Assembly: GCF_963678635.1 (NCBI RefSeq) | Contig: NC_087067.1 | Coordinates: 22,639,547-22,699,546, forward strand | Direction of reading: 5' to 3' | DNA: 60,000 bases | Origin: Symsagittifera roscoffensis | Lineage: Eukaryota > Xenacoelomorpha > Acoela > Convolutidae | In this document: piece by piece, positions 1 through 13,528 of the stretch | How the letters are laid out: every line of letters begins with the position of its first letter | Position numbering within the stretch: position 1 is the stretch's first letter | The notes under the pieces: model-generated | Seen by the model: only the letters and a program-made list of their open reading frames with translations | The model's database searches: none | What the model was told of the DNA's origin: nothing | Translations under genes and position numbers: made by a program

Positions 1-300
1 GCTTTAGTGGAGACGGGGGGGGGGGGCGCCCCCTTTCAGGGATTCGACCCCCTGCTGACCCGAAGGGTCCCCTTTTGTACTACTTTGGGATATCCGTTTT
101 TGGCTGACGGACCCTAAAATTTTTCAAAGGCGTTTTCGACGCCAAGAAATATTAACTTTGAGGGGAGAGCGCGCGTCTTTTTAGTGCATTGGGAGAGCTC
201 GGAAAATCAATATGGATGACAAAAAGAGGTCGAAAAATTTTTGATACTTTTTGAAAATCCGCCCCCCCCCCCTCGAATAAATCTAGATCCGCCTCTGAAT
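1..300. repeat. Dispersed repeat family A, copy 1 (cut by left edge)
   Basis: A GC-rich head with poly-G and cccctttcagggattcgacc is followed by a shared body (ggaccctaaaatttttc, gagctcggaaaatca) and a tail reading ctcgaataaatctagatccgcc. The same order of blocks recurs at 2925-3275 and 5283-5690. Head and tail are imperfect inverted copies of a GGCGGATCTAG-like end, as in a non-autonomous DNA transposon. It has no coding potential and lies downstream of the GPCR gene. Confidence 0.6.
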
Positions 301-728
301 GAAAGTTAACTGAAGTATGGCTTGAAAGTGATTCATTCGTAAACTTCAAAACAGCAGTTTTACTCGTCAGTCAACTGTTTTTTTTTGATGTTTATGATTT
401 ACAACATTAAGAATTAAAATTAAGGGTATACGCTTCCAAATCATATCAAAACTATAACTAGCACCGATACATTTTTCGAAAATTGCTTTTAGCAACAAAC
501 CCAATAAATAAATTTTGATACATTTTACGCAATCTATAGTTTCAATACTGCCAACCGCAAATAAAAAGTTATAACGAATAATCGAGGACAAATATCATCT
601 CTACTTAATCATTACAGTTTTCATAAGACAATTATCATTTTTTTCCATTTTTCAAACCTTCTGAATGATGCGTTTTTTTCAAAAACCACTTGCATTTAAT
701 TTAGCTCCCATGCATGAACTTCCATAAT

Positions 729-3700
729 TTATTTGCAAATAATTGCGCGCCAAAGGGCATTTCTGAACACAGGTCCAGAAAACATGTAGAACACAAGATT
801 CAGAGAACTCTGGGTGACCAAGAGTCCGTCGCCCAGATTGTATGCCCATATATGGCCTTGAGATAGACCAACATATATGGCCACAGAAGCAGCTGACGCT
901 ATGAATATGTAGGATATGATGAGTGCGATGATCATACGACGATAAGCCAACTCAGTTCGGATTCTTTCGGCGGACAGTTTTCTCCCTAAAAACAAAGACA
1001 TACTACTTCATAGATTTTTTGCAACTTTAACCAAACTCTGCTTAAAAATTTTTTAAGTTTGCTACTTTGAACAAATTTGTACCACTGTTACAAAAATAAG
1101 GAATCAGTTAGGCTCCTGCGACATAAAATTGACATCGATGAAAATTATTTTTATTAAAAGTTTTAAAATCAATGTAAACAGACTTAGTTGAAATATCTAT
1201 TCGTCAGATTTTTAACGCATGATTAAAAAATTATGCAAAAATGTGTTTTTTTTTCAACTTTATGAGCAAGCTCTATTTCCTGCAGCAATTCTAGGACGCA
1301 AATTTTTTCATTACTTTTTAGATTGCTTGCAAAGCATTTTATATTGTTATTTCTTTTTTTTTCGTATCGTGACTTTTTAATTTAGGAAAAAACTTATTCG
1401 AAAAATGGCAGTCTTGAATGATGGTGGGTTGTTAAGCATGGTTGAAATTAAAACAAAACGATTTGTTTCAATAATGATGAAATAAAACGGACTTTTTTTT
1501 CAAACCACATTCAATTATCAATTATAATGACAATTAGAAGCAATTTCACGGTCCGAACAGGAGCGATATAGTAATAAAGACTCTGTCATAACTGGAAATC
1601 CTCCCTTGGAATCTGAAGTTTCAAATGGACTTCTGACTAGCATTTTTCGTTTTTGCAAAGAGTACTTGGGTTTGACTGTACAGCCAAATAGTCTTAAAGC
1701 ATCCCACATACTTCCGCGCAAAACGTTTCGTGGAATAAAAAAGTCTAGTTCTTTGAAGTCTGCTTACTTTCATTTGAAGAGTGAAATTTACGCAAAAAAA
1801 AACAGTTACGAAATCACAAAAACATATCGAACAAAAAAAATTATCTGAGGGAGAGGAGAGGCTACCACCTACGGACGCAGAAAACAAAGGCTATGTGACA
1901 TCAACTCAAAACTGCATTTTTTCGGTTATATGAAAAGGAATGGGAGAAACAAATTACATGAGCACAGATGGGGTATTTTTGTGAGACGTTACAGATATAG
2001 ACCATTTCGAAACAAAAACTTTAAATAAATTATCGGTGGAATCACTCGAGCCAGATGGACAAAATATAGGAAAATTTTTGTTAGCCAATCAGAATACAAA
2101 AAATAAAAACTAGGAAAAACTGAGCGCTACAATCAGTCAGTAATATACCGCTTAAATCATGTTGATTGGTTAAAAACGTTAGGGTTTTTGGTCCTTCGTA
2201 TATCTGAGACCACATTTTCATACCTTCTGTTGGTCGTTTTTTGGTTTGCTTGTAGATGAAAGCCACCGACATGGACACAATCAGAATTCCGGGCACAGCA
2301 AAAAACATCACATATGCCTGGAACTTGATGAAATATCTCAGCACGAAGGCCGGGAAAAATCCAGGGTCAAGATCGCAGGTGTTGTTCACTTTGCGAAAGA
2401 AGTAAAGAAAGGGTAGTTGGGAGATCCAAGTTAGCACCACGGAACATACACTCAGGATCCAAATGTGTCTCCGCTTCCATTGACCATAGTAGAACATTGG
2501 CTTTGCCACAGACAAATACCTGTAAATTTAAATATGAGATCCCAGAAATTATGTGCATTTATACAAAAAAAACATGATAAATTCATGTCATAGCCTAATT
2601 GCTATTATTTGACCACCTCAACCAATTAAAAAAATATGTCCATTAAGTAATTGGGGGAAATGAAATGCCAAAAAAATGAACGTCAATAATATTTTTGGAA
2701 TCTTACTGGCTAAGCTACAAGTTGATGGTTGAAAAGAACTGGACGGGAATGTATTCAGATATAAAAGTTCAGAATGGTTGATTTTCCCCTGTCATGAATA
2801 ACTTCCAACTCATCCAATTTTCAACAGATGCTTACTGGTTCAATTTATTTCAAAATACTTGATCGTAAGATTAACTGGTGACCTTGACCTTCCTAATAAG
2901 TTGAAAAAGCAGTACTTATAAGATCAGGGGCCGATTCAGGGAAGCGGGATGCGGGAATTTCTCTCTCACCTCTCGGGAATTCGACCCGTTTACCAAGCAA
3001 AGGGTAATTTCTGACCCCCTTTCTTTTTTTATGATATCCATTTTGGGTCGACCAATCCTAAAATTTTTCTAAAGGGGCCTTAGGCACCGCGACAATTTAT
3101 ACTAATTTTAAGGGGATCGGGCGCCAAGAAACCGCAATTTTGGTCTGTTTTTTATCAAAAACTGCCATTGCTATTTGGTCAAAAGAGAGTCTTCAATTTA
3201 TAGTGATTTACGAGAGCTCGGAAAATCATTTTGTTCGGCCTAAAAAAGATCGGAACATTTCGAAAAGGCAGATATGCAATACCTGTCTAGACAGAGGATG
3301 ACGACGTGCCAGTTGGCCGAATGATTTCCAAGCCAATCAAAACTTCTGAGAACTTTGCACAGAACACCGAATTGATCCAGGACAAAAATGTCGAAATTGA
3401 GAATTGATTTGAATGTCATCTCGAATATGGCATCTCCTATGATTGCAATGGAGTCCCAGAATGCGAGGAGTTGAATGGCGAGGCATGAAGGACCTTAAAT
3501 CAATCAGCTCTAGGACCCATATTAAATATATTTCTGCTGAGTATTTTTGGAAAAGTTATTAATTTTATATTTTGAGTGTATTTCTCAATCAAAATTAATT
3601 TATGAAGTAGATAAAAACAGAAGTCGAATTAACAGGAGATGCCCCTCCTCGCTCAGGTAGACCCCCTGGTCACCCCCACATAACAAAATGGTCAAGATGT

Positions 3701-4230
3701 TCCAAAACAAAGGTCAACATGGCATTTTTGACCATTTTACTTTAAAAAAAATCATCTGGGGCGTTAAATTCAGGCACACAAAGGTGTGTATAGTGTTTTG
3801 TGATAGCTCGCAAAATCAATGCAGTCGACATACTTGCTGTGGTTTTCAGTTGTTTTCCTTCAGAAAATCCGAGATCGACATCTACTCAGCCAAAAAATGA
3901 TGAGAATTCTAGTCTGAATTTTATTATCATTGAACCAAAAATGACCGAAAAAGAAAGTTTTGGAGATTTGTTAGATATCAACATGTGGGATATTAGCTTA
4001 AAGGTTGTAAAATTTTCTCCTTTGTTTGGACCTCTAAAAGATGAAGTGATAGCCGAACCTTTGTTCATTTCCAACTTTGACACTGTGATGACAATTAGCA
4101 AATTGAAAATGATTCCAACAATTCCAATTGGTCCAAAGACTTGCCGAGTCCAATCAAGAGTGTATGTCTGACCTCCAGTTGGATGATTTTCGTATTCGGC
4201 TGTCGCATTTTGTATCAGTTCGATGGCCAT
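729..4230 (-). CDS. Class A (rhodopsin-like) GPCR, four exons
   Basis: Seven-transmembrane receptor at the cell surface, presumably coupling to G proteins; the ligand is unknown. Exons on the minus strand are 4230-4059, 3493-3283, 2519-2224 and 985-729. Phases match at every junction, giving 311 residues and a TAA stop. TM1 is near residues 31-52 with the GxxxN-type Asn. TM2 has the LxxxD Asp (D71). C103 and C176 can form the usual TM3-ECL2 disulfide. D127-R128-Y129 is a complete DRY motif created across the exon 2/3 junction. W159 lies in TM4. TM7 carries N289-L-V-F-Y293 in place of NPxxY, and TM6 lacks the CWxP motif. N8 and N173 are glycosylation sequons. An AATAAA overlaps the stop codon on the minus strand. 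The first donor (G|GTTCGG) is weak. The pattern resembles invertebrate neuropeptide receptors, but the subfamily is an inference. The class call is firm. Confidence 0.88.
2925..3275. repeat. Dispersed repeat family A, copy 2, inside GPCR intron 2
   Basis: Shares with copy 1 the blocks gggaattcgacc, gatatccattttgg, cctaaaatttttctaaagg and gagctcggaaaatca. The tail with the inverted end is missing: similarity stops a few bases before the donor of GPCR exon 2 at 3282. The copy is therefore truncated, or its end overlaps the splice region. Confidence 0.6.
3630..3860. repeat. Probable diverged family A fragment in GPCR intron 1
   Basis: Has a C-rich head and the block gtgatagctcgcaaaatcaatgc followed by a gtcgac-like sequence, resembling the gtgattt...gagctcggaaaatc block of the other copies. 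The head differs and no terminal repeat is clear, so membership is tentative. Confidence 0.3.
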
Positions 4231-5282
4231 TTTTGGTTTTTATCTGAAAAGATAAGAATTTCTCCTTCTGCGATCTAAATTCAGTGACGAGATATTAACT
4301 TTAGAAGAGAAATAGTGATGTACAAAGATTAAAATTTAGTGAGTTTGAGATAAATTCAACTAAGCGAGTGCAGTTTTATTTTGCGTCCTTTCGGGAGCTA
4401 ACTTCACGCACCTCGGCTAGTTCGCTTACTGTCGTTAATTTTAAATTGAAAAGACGGGAGTCTTTAAATTTTAATAAACTCGAAGGAGGTCCCAATTTGC
4501 TTAAACAGCCTCCAAAGCACTCAAAATGAAGCATTTGACTGATGACTTAAATCCTCAGTTGTTAATTTAAATTTGAGTGCTCAGGGGATTTCTCAAACCA
4601 AAACACGGATATTAAAAACTCCTTCAAATTAACATATTTTAGCCCTTCGTCCAATTAATTTTAATGAATTCTTCATCAATAGCCAATGACGTCAAAAGAA
4701 CAAACTGATTAACTGATTCTTGGAATCCGAAGTTTTTCCGATTATTTTTTGAATTATTATTCCAAAAAATTAAGATTATAGACAAACATGCAGTTAAAGG
4801 AAAATTTCATTTAATTGAACTTACTTGTAAGATTGCAATCTGAACCCGGACGACCTCCAGGTTTTTTCAATGTTTTTGTTTTTAATTAAGAGGTTCAGAA
4901 TTTACGTTCAGAATTGGCAAATGAAACACATCATGGAGTAAAAAGAAACCTACCGCGCCAAAAAACGGAGACCAGAAAAAATGATCATTTATTATAACAA
5001 TAGATTTCCCCCACTAATTCGGGTAACTCTACTTAGGGTAGTATAATAGGTGAACTTAACTATCTGCATCACCACAAATCCAAATATATTCCATTATGCC
5101 CCTCGTAGTTCCGGGAGATTACAATGCAACTGTCACAATACAAAAAATTTAAAATAGTCTCTCTTACATTACAGGATAATATAAAAAGAGTAGCAAAATT
5201 AATGCAACTCTTTCTTTTAAATTATTTAATTAGTTGTTCAGACCGCTTCAACTTCACAAAATGGGATTAAACTATGTGCTAA

Positions 5283-5690
5283 GCCCGGGCGGATTTAGGG
5301 AGGTGGAGGGCGGGCGCCCTGCCCCCTCTTCTCAGGGATTGGACCCCTACTATTTCATAACATCCATTCTCGACCGACTTACCCTAAAAATGTTCTAAAA
5401 ACACCTTTGCAGCCAATATATACTAAATTTGAGGAGGGAGCGCGCGCTGAAAAACGCAATTTTTTGATCAAATTTTTTCAAAAATTGCCTAAGAACGCCT
5501 TTTTGGCCTGCATTTTCCCAACATTTTGCCTGCAGAAATAGGGTTTTTATAGTGATTTGGAGCAGCACGCAAAATCTATTTCGTCGGCCAAAAAATAGGT
5601 CATCAGTTATTTTGATTTTTATCTTAATTCGAAGAAAAAACCTGATCCCCCTCGAGAAAATGCCAGATTCGCCCTGGTTCTAAAAATAGT
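5283..5690. repeat. Dispersed repeat family A, copy 3, most complete
   Basis: Starts cccgggcggatttagggagg and ends near cagattcgccctgg, which is an imperfect inverted copy of the start. The body shares cagggattggacc, cctaaaaatgttctaaaa, gagggagcgcgcgc and a tail of cccctcgagaaaat with the other copies. About 400 bp, no ORF. A MITE-like non-autonomous element is the likeliest reading. Confidence 0.6.
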
Positions 5691-7879
5691 TTTTAAAATT
5701 GTTTTTGACTACCCCGGCTCTTATTCCTTTTCCACTGAATGCAAAACTGAGTAAATTTTTAGTTTTGCATGTTAAAACAATTCCAAATAAAAAATTCCAA
5801 AATTTGCATCAGTTTCAAAAAAAAAATGGTTATAGTTTTTTGGTTTTTAACTAAATGTTTAGAGTAAATTTACATTGAATTAGACTAAATGACAGGATAT
5901 TTTGTAGTGACACGATGAGATTGAAATCCTAATTTAAAAATTCTACGCATTGTATCTTGATTAGCCAATTTTGAGAGTCCCAAAAAGAAAGTGACAATAT
6001 ATCATGACCCAGAAAAGATATGAGTCACTCAATTTTGTTTGTGTTTTCTAAAAAAAAAAGATTCTTGATTCAATCAAAAAAATTTTGTCAAAAAAAACTC
6101 ATTTTCTTATAAAAAAGGATTTTGAAAAGGTAAGACGTTGTGATTTACTGCTCCAAAAATGCTCAATTTTCGGATTTAGAAAAACAAACTCGATATTTAG
6201 GGGCTGACTGAAAACTGATACCATAATGTAAAATTTTACTTTCTTTTGGGATCAGAATTACATCCTACATTGCTATTATTTTACATCTTCGATTTCCCCG
6301 AAACTTCCAGAACACTAAAAAGTGTTCATTTTGCAGAAAATGTGAATACATATGGAGAAAATTCTGAAAACAGTAATGACCAGGATAAGAAATTACAAAA
6401 ACATGGTTTACAGGAACAAATTTACAGCAAATCAAAAACATTAAAACAGGCGTAATTAGCTGTAGGAAAAGAATACTTGGCGCTAGGTATTAAAAAAAAG
6501 CTTAAAAACCATTTTGTTTCAATATTTTCACTTCTTTGAATCAATTTTAGTCTCGATTGGACATGTTAAAAATTTTTAAAAAGTTTTATTTTATGTTGTA
6601 TTTAACTAGATATGATTCCGCTGAATATTCAATAATTCAAAAATCAAAAACATTTTTAAAAAAATACTTCAAATCAATGACTGAACCTCAAAATCCAAAC
6701 TAGGCAGCCACAAAAAAAAATTTAAAAAAAATCGAAAATTATGAACAACGATTCGATTTTTTTTGAGTTTGTTTAGTTTACTAACAGCATATTTGCATAT
6801 ATACGATTTTCATTACATCAAAAGGAATACGTATAAAACTACCAGAAAATTTGCGAACCATAACATGAGACCCAAGATCTGTAAGGGGTGAAATTAGGCA
6901 AAATAAAACAATATAGATCATACAATATTGGGCTCGAATTAAGATAACCTTCAGAGATTTAAACCAGGATGATAGTGTTATCTACGCAAAACTTCCTTGG
7001 TGAAAATTTTTTGATTGTTTGTTGTGAATTCCAGAAATAATTTTCTGGTCTAAGGTTCATTTTTGTTCGAATTAAATTTTCCACGACAACAAAAAACAAT
7101 TTTCAGCTAATTTCAACATTTAATTGACTATAAAAATATATAACATACATTTTTTTCATCAAAATTTGCTCGCAAACGGTACCTGAAGAAAGAATTCTAG
7201 CCTTGCAGTGCTAAAAGAACTAAGCGTTTCACAAATAACACAATTATTGTAAATTAATTTTGTAATATATTTGTGATAGCTTGTTCGTCCGTTTGAAAAA
7301 TGTGCAGGACCTTTGTATTCGAGTATGTTTTTTTTGTTTTTTTTTACCACGCACCACGCAACAACAGATGCCACAAATATTCATCGGATGGGTCGAGTTA
7401 CATGTCTTAATAATGCCTTTTTACTCGCAAATCGATCGACATTTAAAAATTTCGAAAATTTTCCTCTAGTTTGAATTTTTTAAATTTTGGCCTTTTTTCG
7501 AGCTAATAAGGTCAGCGGGCATGGCTTGCAATAGCTTCTTTAAGCCATGAAAAACAGGTTTTACTCGAGCAAATTTAGTTTTTAGGCCCTATTTTGGGAA
7601 TCAAATTTTTCAAAAAAAAATTCCAAAAAAAAAACATGCATAAGAAAAAAAATAAACACTGTGAAATTTTTAAAATTTTTCTAACTTTTTTTTGTTTTTA
7701 ATGGATTAAAAAAATTGTATTTCTTAATACTATGGTTGGAACATTCTGTGCTATTTGCAGTAACCGTCTATCCTTGTTCTTAGTGGAGATGCCTCTAGAA
7801 TATTCAACGATGAAGTCTGAATGACTGAACCCGTTAAAATCCATCTGGTAACTAACGTTCTCGTTTTTATTTTCAAAAA

Positions 7880-8050
7880 GACAATTGTCTTACAAGTTCA
7901 AAATTGTCAGAGGAAAGAGTAGTCCAAGAAAAAGTATCTTAGATCAATACTTTGCGCAATCTATCTTTGCTTTTTTGACTACCGTTGTCGTTGTTTTTTC
8001 TCGAGAGGACAATTATCTCACAAGTTAAAGATCGGTTGAGGAAACAGTAG
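7880..8050. repeat. Isolated unit of the ~125 bp repeat
   Basis: Contains the ordered landmarks of the array at 9395-9930: caattgtcttacaagttcaa, agaggaaa, agatcaatactttgcgcaatctatctt, actaccgttgtcgttg and gaggacaattatctcaca. It lies about 1.4 kb before the array, so the family is dispersed as well as tandem. Confidence 0.6.
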
Positions 8051-9009
8051 TTAACTGGAATTTCATTTAACTAGAGTTTCTGGAATTGAACTGGAATTTC
8101 ATTTTCGTTGAGCCTTTCATCTACACGCTGGTACTTGTTGTTTTCCAATCTGATGGAAGGTCGTATGATGCATATAGCTCGTCGGAATATCGGATATGCG
8201 TATCGGAGATTTTCATAAAAACTTGGGCTCATATTTGATGTTCGAGTCCTTAGGAGTTTGTTGAACTGTAGTGACAGTTGAAACAATGACTGCTCGTAGC
8301 ATACCTTGTAGATTTTCTACTGGCGAGCTTTTCTTGGTTAATTCAACAATTTTGACTGTAAGCCGAGGGCTTGATTTGAGACTGTGCTTTTTTACAGCCA
8401 TCAAGAGCTCTTCATAGCAGAACTGAGGCGACCGTATTTGATATGCAATTTTCACAAGCTATTTTTTTCTCAAAATCTTGAGGCCAAGTTTTTTTGTTGG
8501 TCATGTTTTTAGAAATGCGCATTTTTCCCTAAAAGCCCTTTTGCAAGCAATGATAAAAATTTGTTTTTGGCAGCTTAATAATAATAACTGTGCTTTCTGC
8601 GATTCAAAGAGGATCTATGAAATTCTATCCAGCCTGTCTAAGCACAGTCCAATTTTCTGATTTCCACAATTTCCAGCCTGAGTTATTTTGTTGAGCGAAG
8701 CCCTTTTTTGCGACTCCAGGCCGTTTTTTTAAGTAAAAAAGTATTCACATGGTAACACTATTGCAGCCGTAATCGGCCAAGTTGTGGTAAACCTGAAGCT
8801 TTATCGAGTCGTTTCAGCTCAGTGATTCCAGTGTCTCTCTTTTTTTGGCTTTCTCCAGCTGCTTTCTCCAGACTCATGAGTTATGAAGAAACTGTTAAAA
8901 AGCTTACACCATCGCATATTTAAATGCTTAAGTAATTAAGGTTTCTTCCTTTTTCATAGGATCGTTTTCTATTGATGAAAAGTATTTCACTTTAAAGTTT
9001 TGCTAATCA

Positions 9010-9250
9010 GTGTTGGTTCTTGTGCTTCGACCGATCAGCGTTGGTTCTTGTGATTTTGTAAGACTTGTGCTTCGACCGAACTCAGTAGAACACACGGATT
9101 TTGTTCGACCCAAAATCCGTGGTCAAAACAACCCTTTTGGTCCAACGCAATTTCGAAACGTAATTGAAAAAATGGTCGAAAACTAGTCGAACACAAAGTA
9201 TAGTCGAAACACAGTCAAACACAAATTCAGACACAGTATATTCAAGAAAA
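9010..9250. repeat. Low-complexity region of tcgaccg / tcgaacaca repeats
   Basis: The block gttggttcttgtgcttcgaccga occurs twice in short order, followed by several irregular copies of gtcgaaacaca or gtcgaacacaa. A similar run of cgacc/tcgac words lies at 20070-20290. Units are irregular; I see no coding or structural meaning. Confidence 0.4.
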
Positions 9251-9394
9251 AACCATATTCAACATACTTTTCTAGTTGGTGTTGAAAAACATCAGAGCTG
9301 CTCTTTTTTATTTTCTAAGAATTACAGAGAATCCGAAAAAATTGGTCAAAACAAAGCCAGTTTGGTTCGACCGGGATGAATAAAGCAAAAGAGT

Positions 9395-9930
9395 TGATTT
9401 GTAGATCAAATTTTTTGAGAAACTATCTCGCATTTCGGAACTACCGTTGCCATTGGTTTTTCCGAAAACTCTTGTCTTGAATGGCCACAATCAGTAAAAA
9501 AACGGTAGTGAGAGAAGGAGTACCGTAGATCATGATTTTGCGCAATCAATCGTTTCATGATAATCATTAATGTTATTTTTATCAACTTGATATTTCTCTT
9601 GCAAATCCAGAATCAATAGAGGAAACATTGATCGGAAGAGGAAAATTAGTGTAGATCAAATTTTGCGCAATCTATGTTAGCCTTTTGTAACTACCCTTTT
9701 TGTTGTATTTTCCCGTAATTACAATTTTTTGACATGTCCAGAATCAATAGTGAAAATGGCAATCAGAGGAGGAGTTTTGCAGATCATAATTTTGCGCAAT
9801 CTATCTTGGTGGTTTGAGAAACCGCTGCCGCTGTTTTTCCCCGAGGACGATTGTCTTAGAAGTTCAGAGACAATAGAGGAAACGATGGTCGGGGGAGGAG
9901 TTTCGTAGATCATAACTTAGCGCAATCTGT
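9395..9930. repeat. Tandem array, about four diverged ~125 bp units
   Basis: Each unit has gtagatcat(a)attttgcgcaatct, then an actaccgttgccgttg-type block, a cgaggacaattgtctt-type block, and agaatcaatagaggaaac followed by ggaggag. The gcgcaatc landmark falls near 9540, 9670, 9793 and 9921, a period of 123-130 bp. Units are clearly diverged from each other, so the array is old. No ORF spans it. Confidence 0.75.
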
Positions 9931-12900
9931 CCTGAGCATAATTCGAGTCAAGTTAAAGGGCTGTCAGATTTTTAAAATTTTGCTCTATTATGAGCAGTTT
10001 TTTCTACTTTTGCAAAAACACAATCAGTTGGTTTTTATTTTCTTTTTAACGGGCTTTGAGACACTAACAAGAATTTTTTGAAACTAGTGTTTCATAAAAT
10101 ATACATCAAAATTTTATCAGAGAACACTAGTTCGAAAAAAAAATCTTTTAAATCTGACTTTACAAAAAATCCAAATTTGGTTGCGTTGTGCCAAATTTAG
10201 ACAGTTTCAGAAACAAAGTTTTTTGACACTAATATTTTCATTACTGAATTAAACTTTAAAAACTCGTAGTAACCTGAAGAAAAACAAGAGCGCTCGAGTT
10301 AGGTTAAAACTTGAAAATTCTCAGAACCCTTCGATGTCTTTTTTAAATCAATTCTGACAAATAAAACCTGAAAACATGATAGCTAGAGAAAAACTTGGAT
10401 TTGGTTCAGAATTTTAGGCAGCAAACACGCTATTTAAAGTACAAAATGATGTATTGTGCGTCACTCAACTTTACAAGCATTAATTAACAAGCATTGGTTT
10501 TCATTCATGGTCTCAAAAATTGTAGCAATAAAACGGTTACCTGATAATTTGGTAATTTGCGCCTACCAATGTTAGAACGAACTGAAAATAACTCAAAAAA
10601 GCGAAAGTCATAGACAGTCCTTCTGATACTGAGAAAATCTTTATAAAAAACTCATTATATAGTAAAATAGATACTCGAGTATTGAGTTCCTTAAAAACTC
10701 GGCAAAAATGAATTTCAGACCATTTACGACTCTAGATTTTTCCAGTTTTGCAGTACGGAAAAAAAAGTTCTTTGAAAATTAATTTTAAATGCCACGAAAA
10801 CAACTTGATTTCTGTGATTAATTTGAAGCACATTAGGACCAGAAAATAGAAACAAACAAAATCATAAATGAAAAAAAAAATAGTTTCATTTCTTTCAAAA
10901 AAAAACTTTACGTGCCGTGTTCACTTAATTTAATTTCGCAATTTTGTAATGTAGCTATTTTTGATTTTCTGGCAATGACAAAACGGCAATTCAGCTAAAA
11001 GATTTAAGAAAAAGGTAACAAAAAATGTCAAATTAAATTGGATTTTCTGTGACATCCACGTCTATACTTGTAGATTTCCTACCCATTGATCAACCTGGAG
11101 ATTGATTTTTGAAAATTTTTTTCTTTTTCTGGGATATGAAATGCCATCCGGAAAAGTTTCACTGTATCAGTTTGATTCCAAGCTCAGTCCTCTTCAAATC
11201 TCAAGTTAGGATGTGAATGCATCGCCCTTATTGCGAGTGTTTGGAGCAAAAAACGAGCCCTGACGCTGTCATCCGGTTGAGGAAGCTTTTCTGGATTTAG
11301 GCAACAATCGCTTGCTCCAAAAAAAGTTTAACAATTCTACACCCCTCCCCACCCACCCCTAAATTCACCTCTGCTCAGATCTCTTTCAATTGTAATTTGA
11401 ATTTCAAAAAAATTTATAAGCTATATTGTCATAAAATAAACTGGGCTGAATATTTTCGTTTTCCAGACTGAGTGGTGATTTTCCAGGGGAAGTGTATGTA
11501 TTAAATCACTCATATCCGATGGGTTTTTAAGCTCTTGCCTTATTTATTATCATTATGAAAGTTACTTTATGTTGAATCTCGCGACTTCTCATCACGCATA
11601 AAAAAAACTGAAAAATAAAGTTTGAAACCTTAATAATTAGAAAAATTAATTTTCTTAAATATTTTCATTTTTTTCAGGATATTTCGTTTTGAAATATTAT
11701 GTGATATTTGCACCGCACTTGGGTCGGGTAACTTTGCCTTTTATTAGCTATAATTTTTTCCTGACTTTTTATGTTTGTTGGCTCAATTCTATTATTTCAG
11801 TTTTCACAAAACAATTGTAGTCGACCCAGTTTGGGTGTTGATTTTTTATGTGTTGATTGATGTAATTGAATCTTGCTCACTCGCGGCTGTGGGAAAAGGT
11901 AATTAAAATCTCCCCCAAGTAGTTGACATTTAGCAGGGAGACATTATTTCACAGGTCAAATAAATCAATTGTCAAGGGAGTCTAAAAAGCAACCTTATAC
12001 CTGCAGAAAAAAAAAGAGAAAATTAGGGATAAGTTGATAAATGTTAGTAAATATAAACCGGACTGGGAAATATTTGAATGAATTTCAGGTACTTTTTTGG
12101 TTCTTTATAGTTTGTATGTCGATGCGTGTATGATGAACCTGTTTTCAAGCACTCAATTAGTATTTCTTCGAAAGGATTTGAAAACTCTTGATGGAAATGC
12201 AAAAAATGAAACTGGAAAAAAGAACGAATGATTACTAAAAAAATTTAATTCTACCCTGGAAAATAAAAGCTTGTGAATAGATTCGAAGACTAGCTCCAAA
12301 GAGGCTTAGAAAAGGCCTGCACTGAACAAAACACTTAATTGCTCAAGGAATTTTAAAAATTCCAATCCATTTAAACAACCTTCCTCATCAAAAAACCAAT
12401 TTTTTAAATCAAAATGATATTAGCGCGCTGTTAAGCAAAGTAAACAACGGGCCTATTCATGAACTTAATGTGTAAAATTTTATAACTTAGAATCAAATAA
12501 GAAACATGTTTACAGTTAAGGTTATTTAGTTATGTCACCTATTCTTGAGAGTTAAGTTAAAACTATTTTATATTATCTTGTCTAGATTTAAACTCTTAAC
12601 ATTTAAGTTGCGCCGCTGGGTTGATTTTGTTAACAAGGAAAAATGTCAATTTTGTGGAAGTAAGGCGAGGGTTAATTAGCCACAGCCGATCAATTTACCC
12701 AAAATTCACGACAACTCAATTAAAATAACACGGAATCAAATTTAACATGAATTCAAATGTTAAGTAAATCCACTTTATCCACTTTCTAATTTAAAATATC
12801 AGACCATTTGAAGTTTCTCAATGATACTATTTTCCAAATTTAAACTGCAGACCCAGCAATGTGAAACAAAAAGACGTTGAAAAATGACGTCGTTCTGAAC

Positions 12901-13507
12901 GTTTATAGTAATTTTGTAATTTTCATTCTTATATGCGCGGTTAACAACCCGCATTAAGCTTTTTAAGAATCTACTCATTGCATGTTTTTCCAAAAATATA
13001 GGAAAATTTGACTTAAACCAAAATAAGGGCCAAAAATTGGGAAAATGAGCTTCTTTTTGTTTTTAGAGAGAATCTGTCTCCGTCATTGCTGGGGATGTTC
13101 GCAAACAGGTCTGCCAAATTGAATTTCGAAGAAACAAGAAAGTGTCACAAGATTATCAGAAAACTAGATAATGGTCCAACTTTACTCCTGTATTGGTCCT
13201 GTCAATTTACTAAAGTTGACCTTAAAATAATTATAAAAACCTGCGTTTTTTTCTAACCGATTTTGACAAAAGAAAAAAATCCGTGGAAAGAAAAGTGATA
13301 TATCGCATGTTAAAGCCGTTTCAGCCATGAATCGATTTCAAAAGAGTTATCTGTTTCGAGAAAGAAGTAGGGGAGTTTTTCAGGCTATATGACAAAAAAT
13401 TTACAAATTCCACTGAACTCTCAACTTAATTATAATGGAATTTTTGATTAAGTTGGCTGCTATTACCTCTAAACTTTGTAGCTTTTGACCTATTAAATCG
13501 CCCCTCA

Positions 13508-13528
13508 CAAAAAAAAAAAAAAAAAAAA
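13508..13528. repeat. Poly-A homopolymer
   Basis: An uninterrupted run of about 21 A follows cccctcac. It could be a retroposon tail, but no repeat body was recognised upstream. Confidence 0.7.

Noticed and set aside
3800-4171. 123-codon plus-strand frame overlapping the GPCR start
   Set aside because: It is the antisense shadow of GPCR exon 1 and adjoining intron, with no family features.
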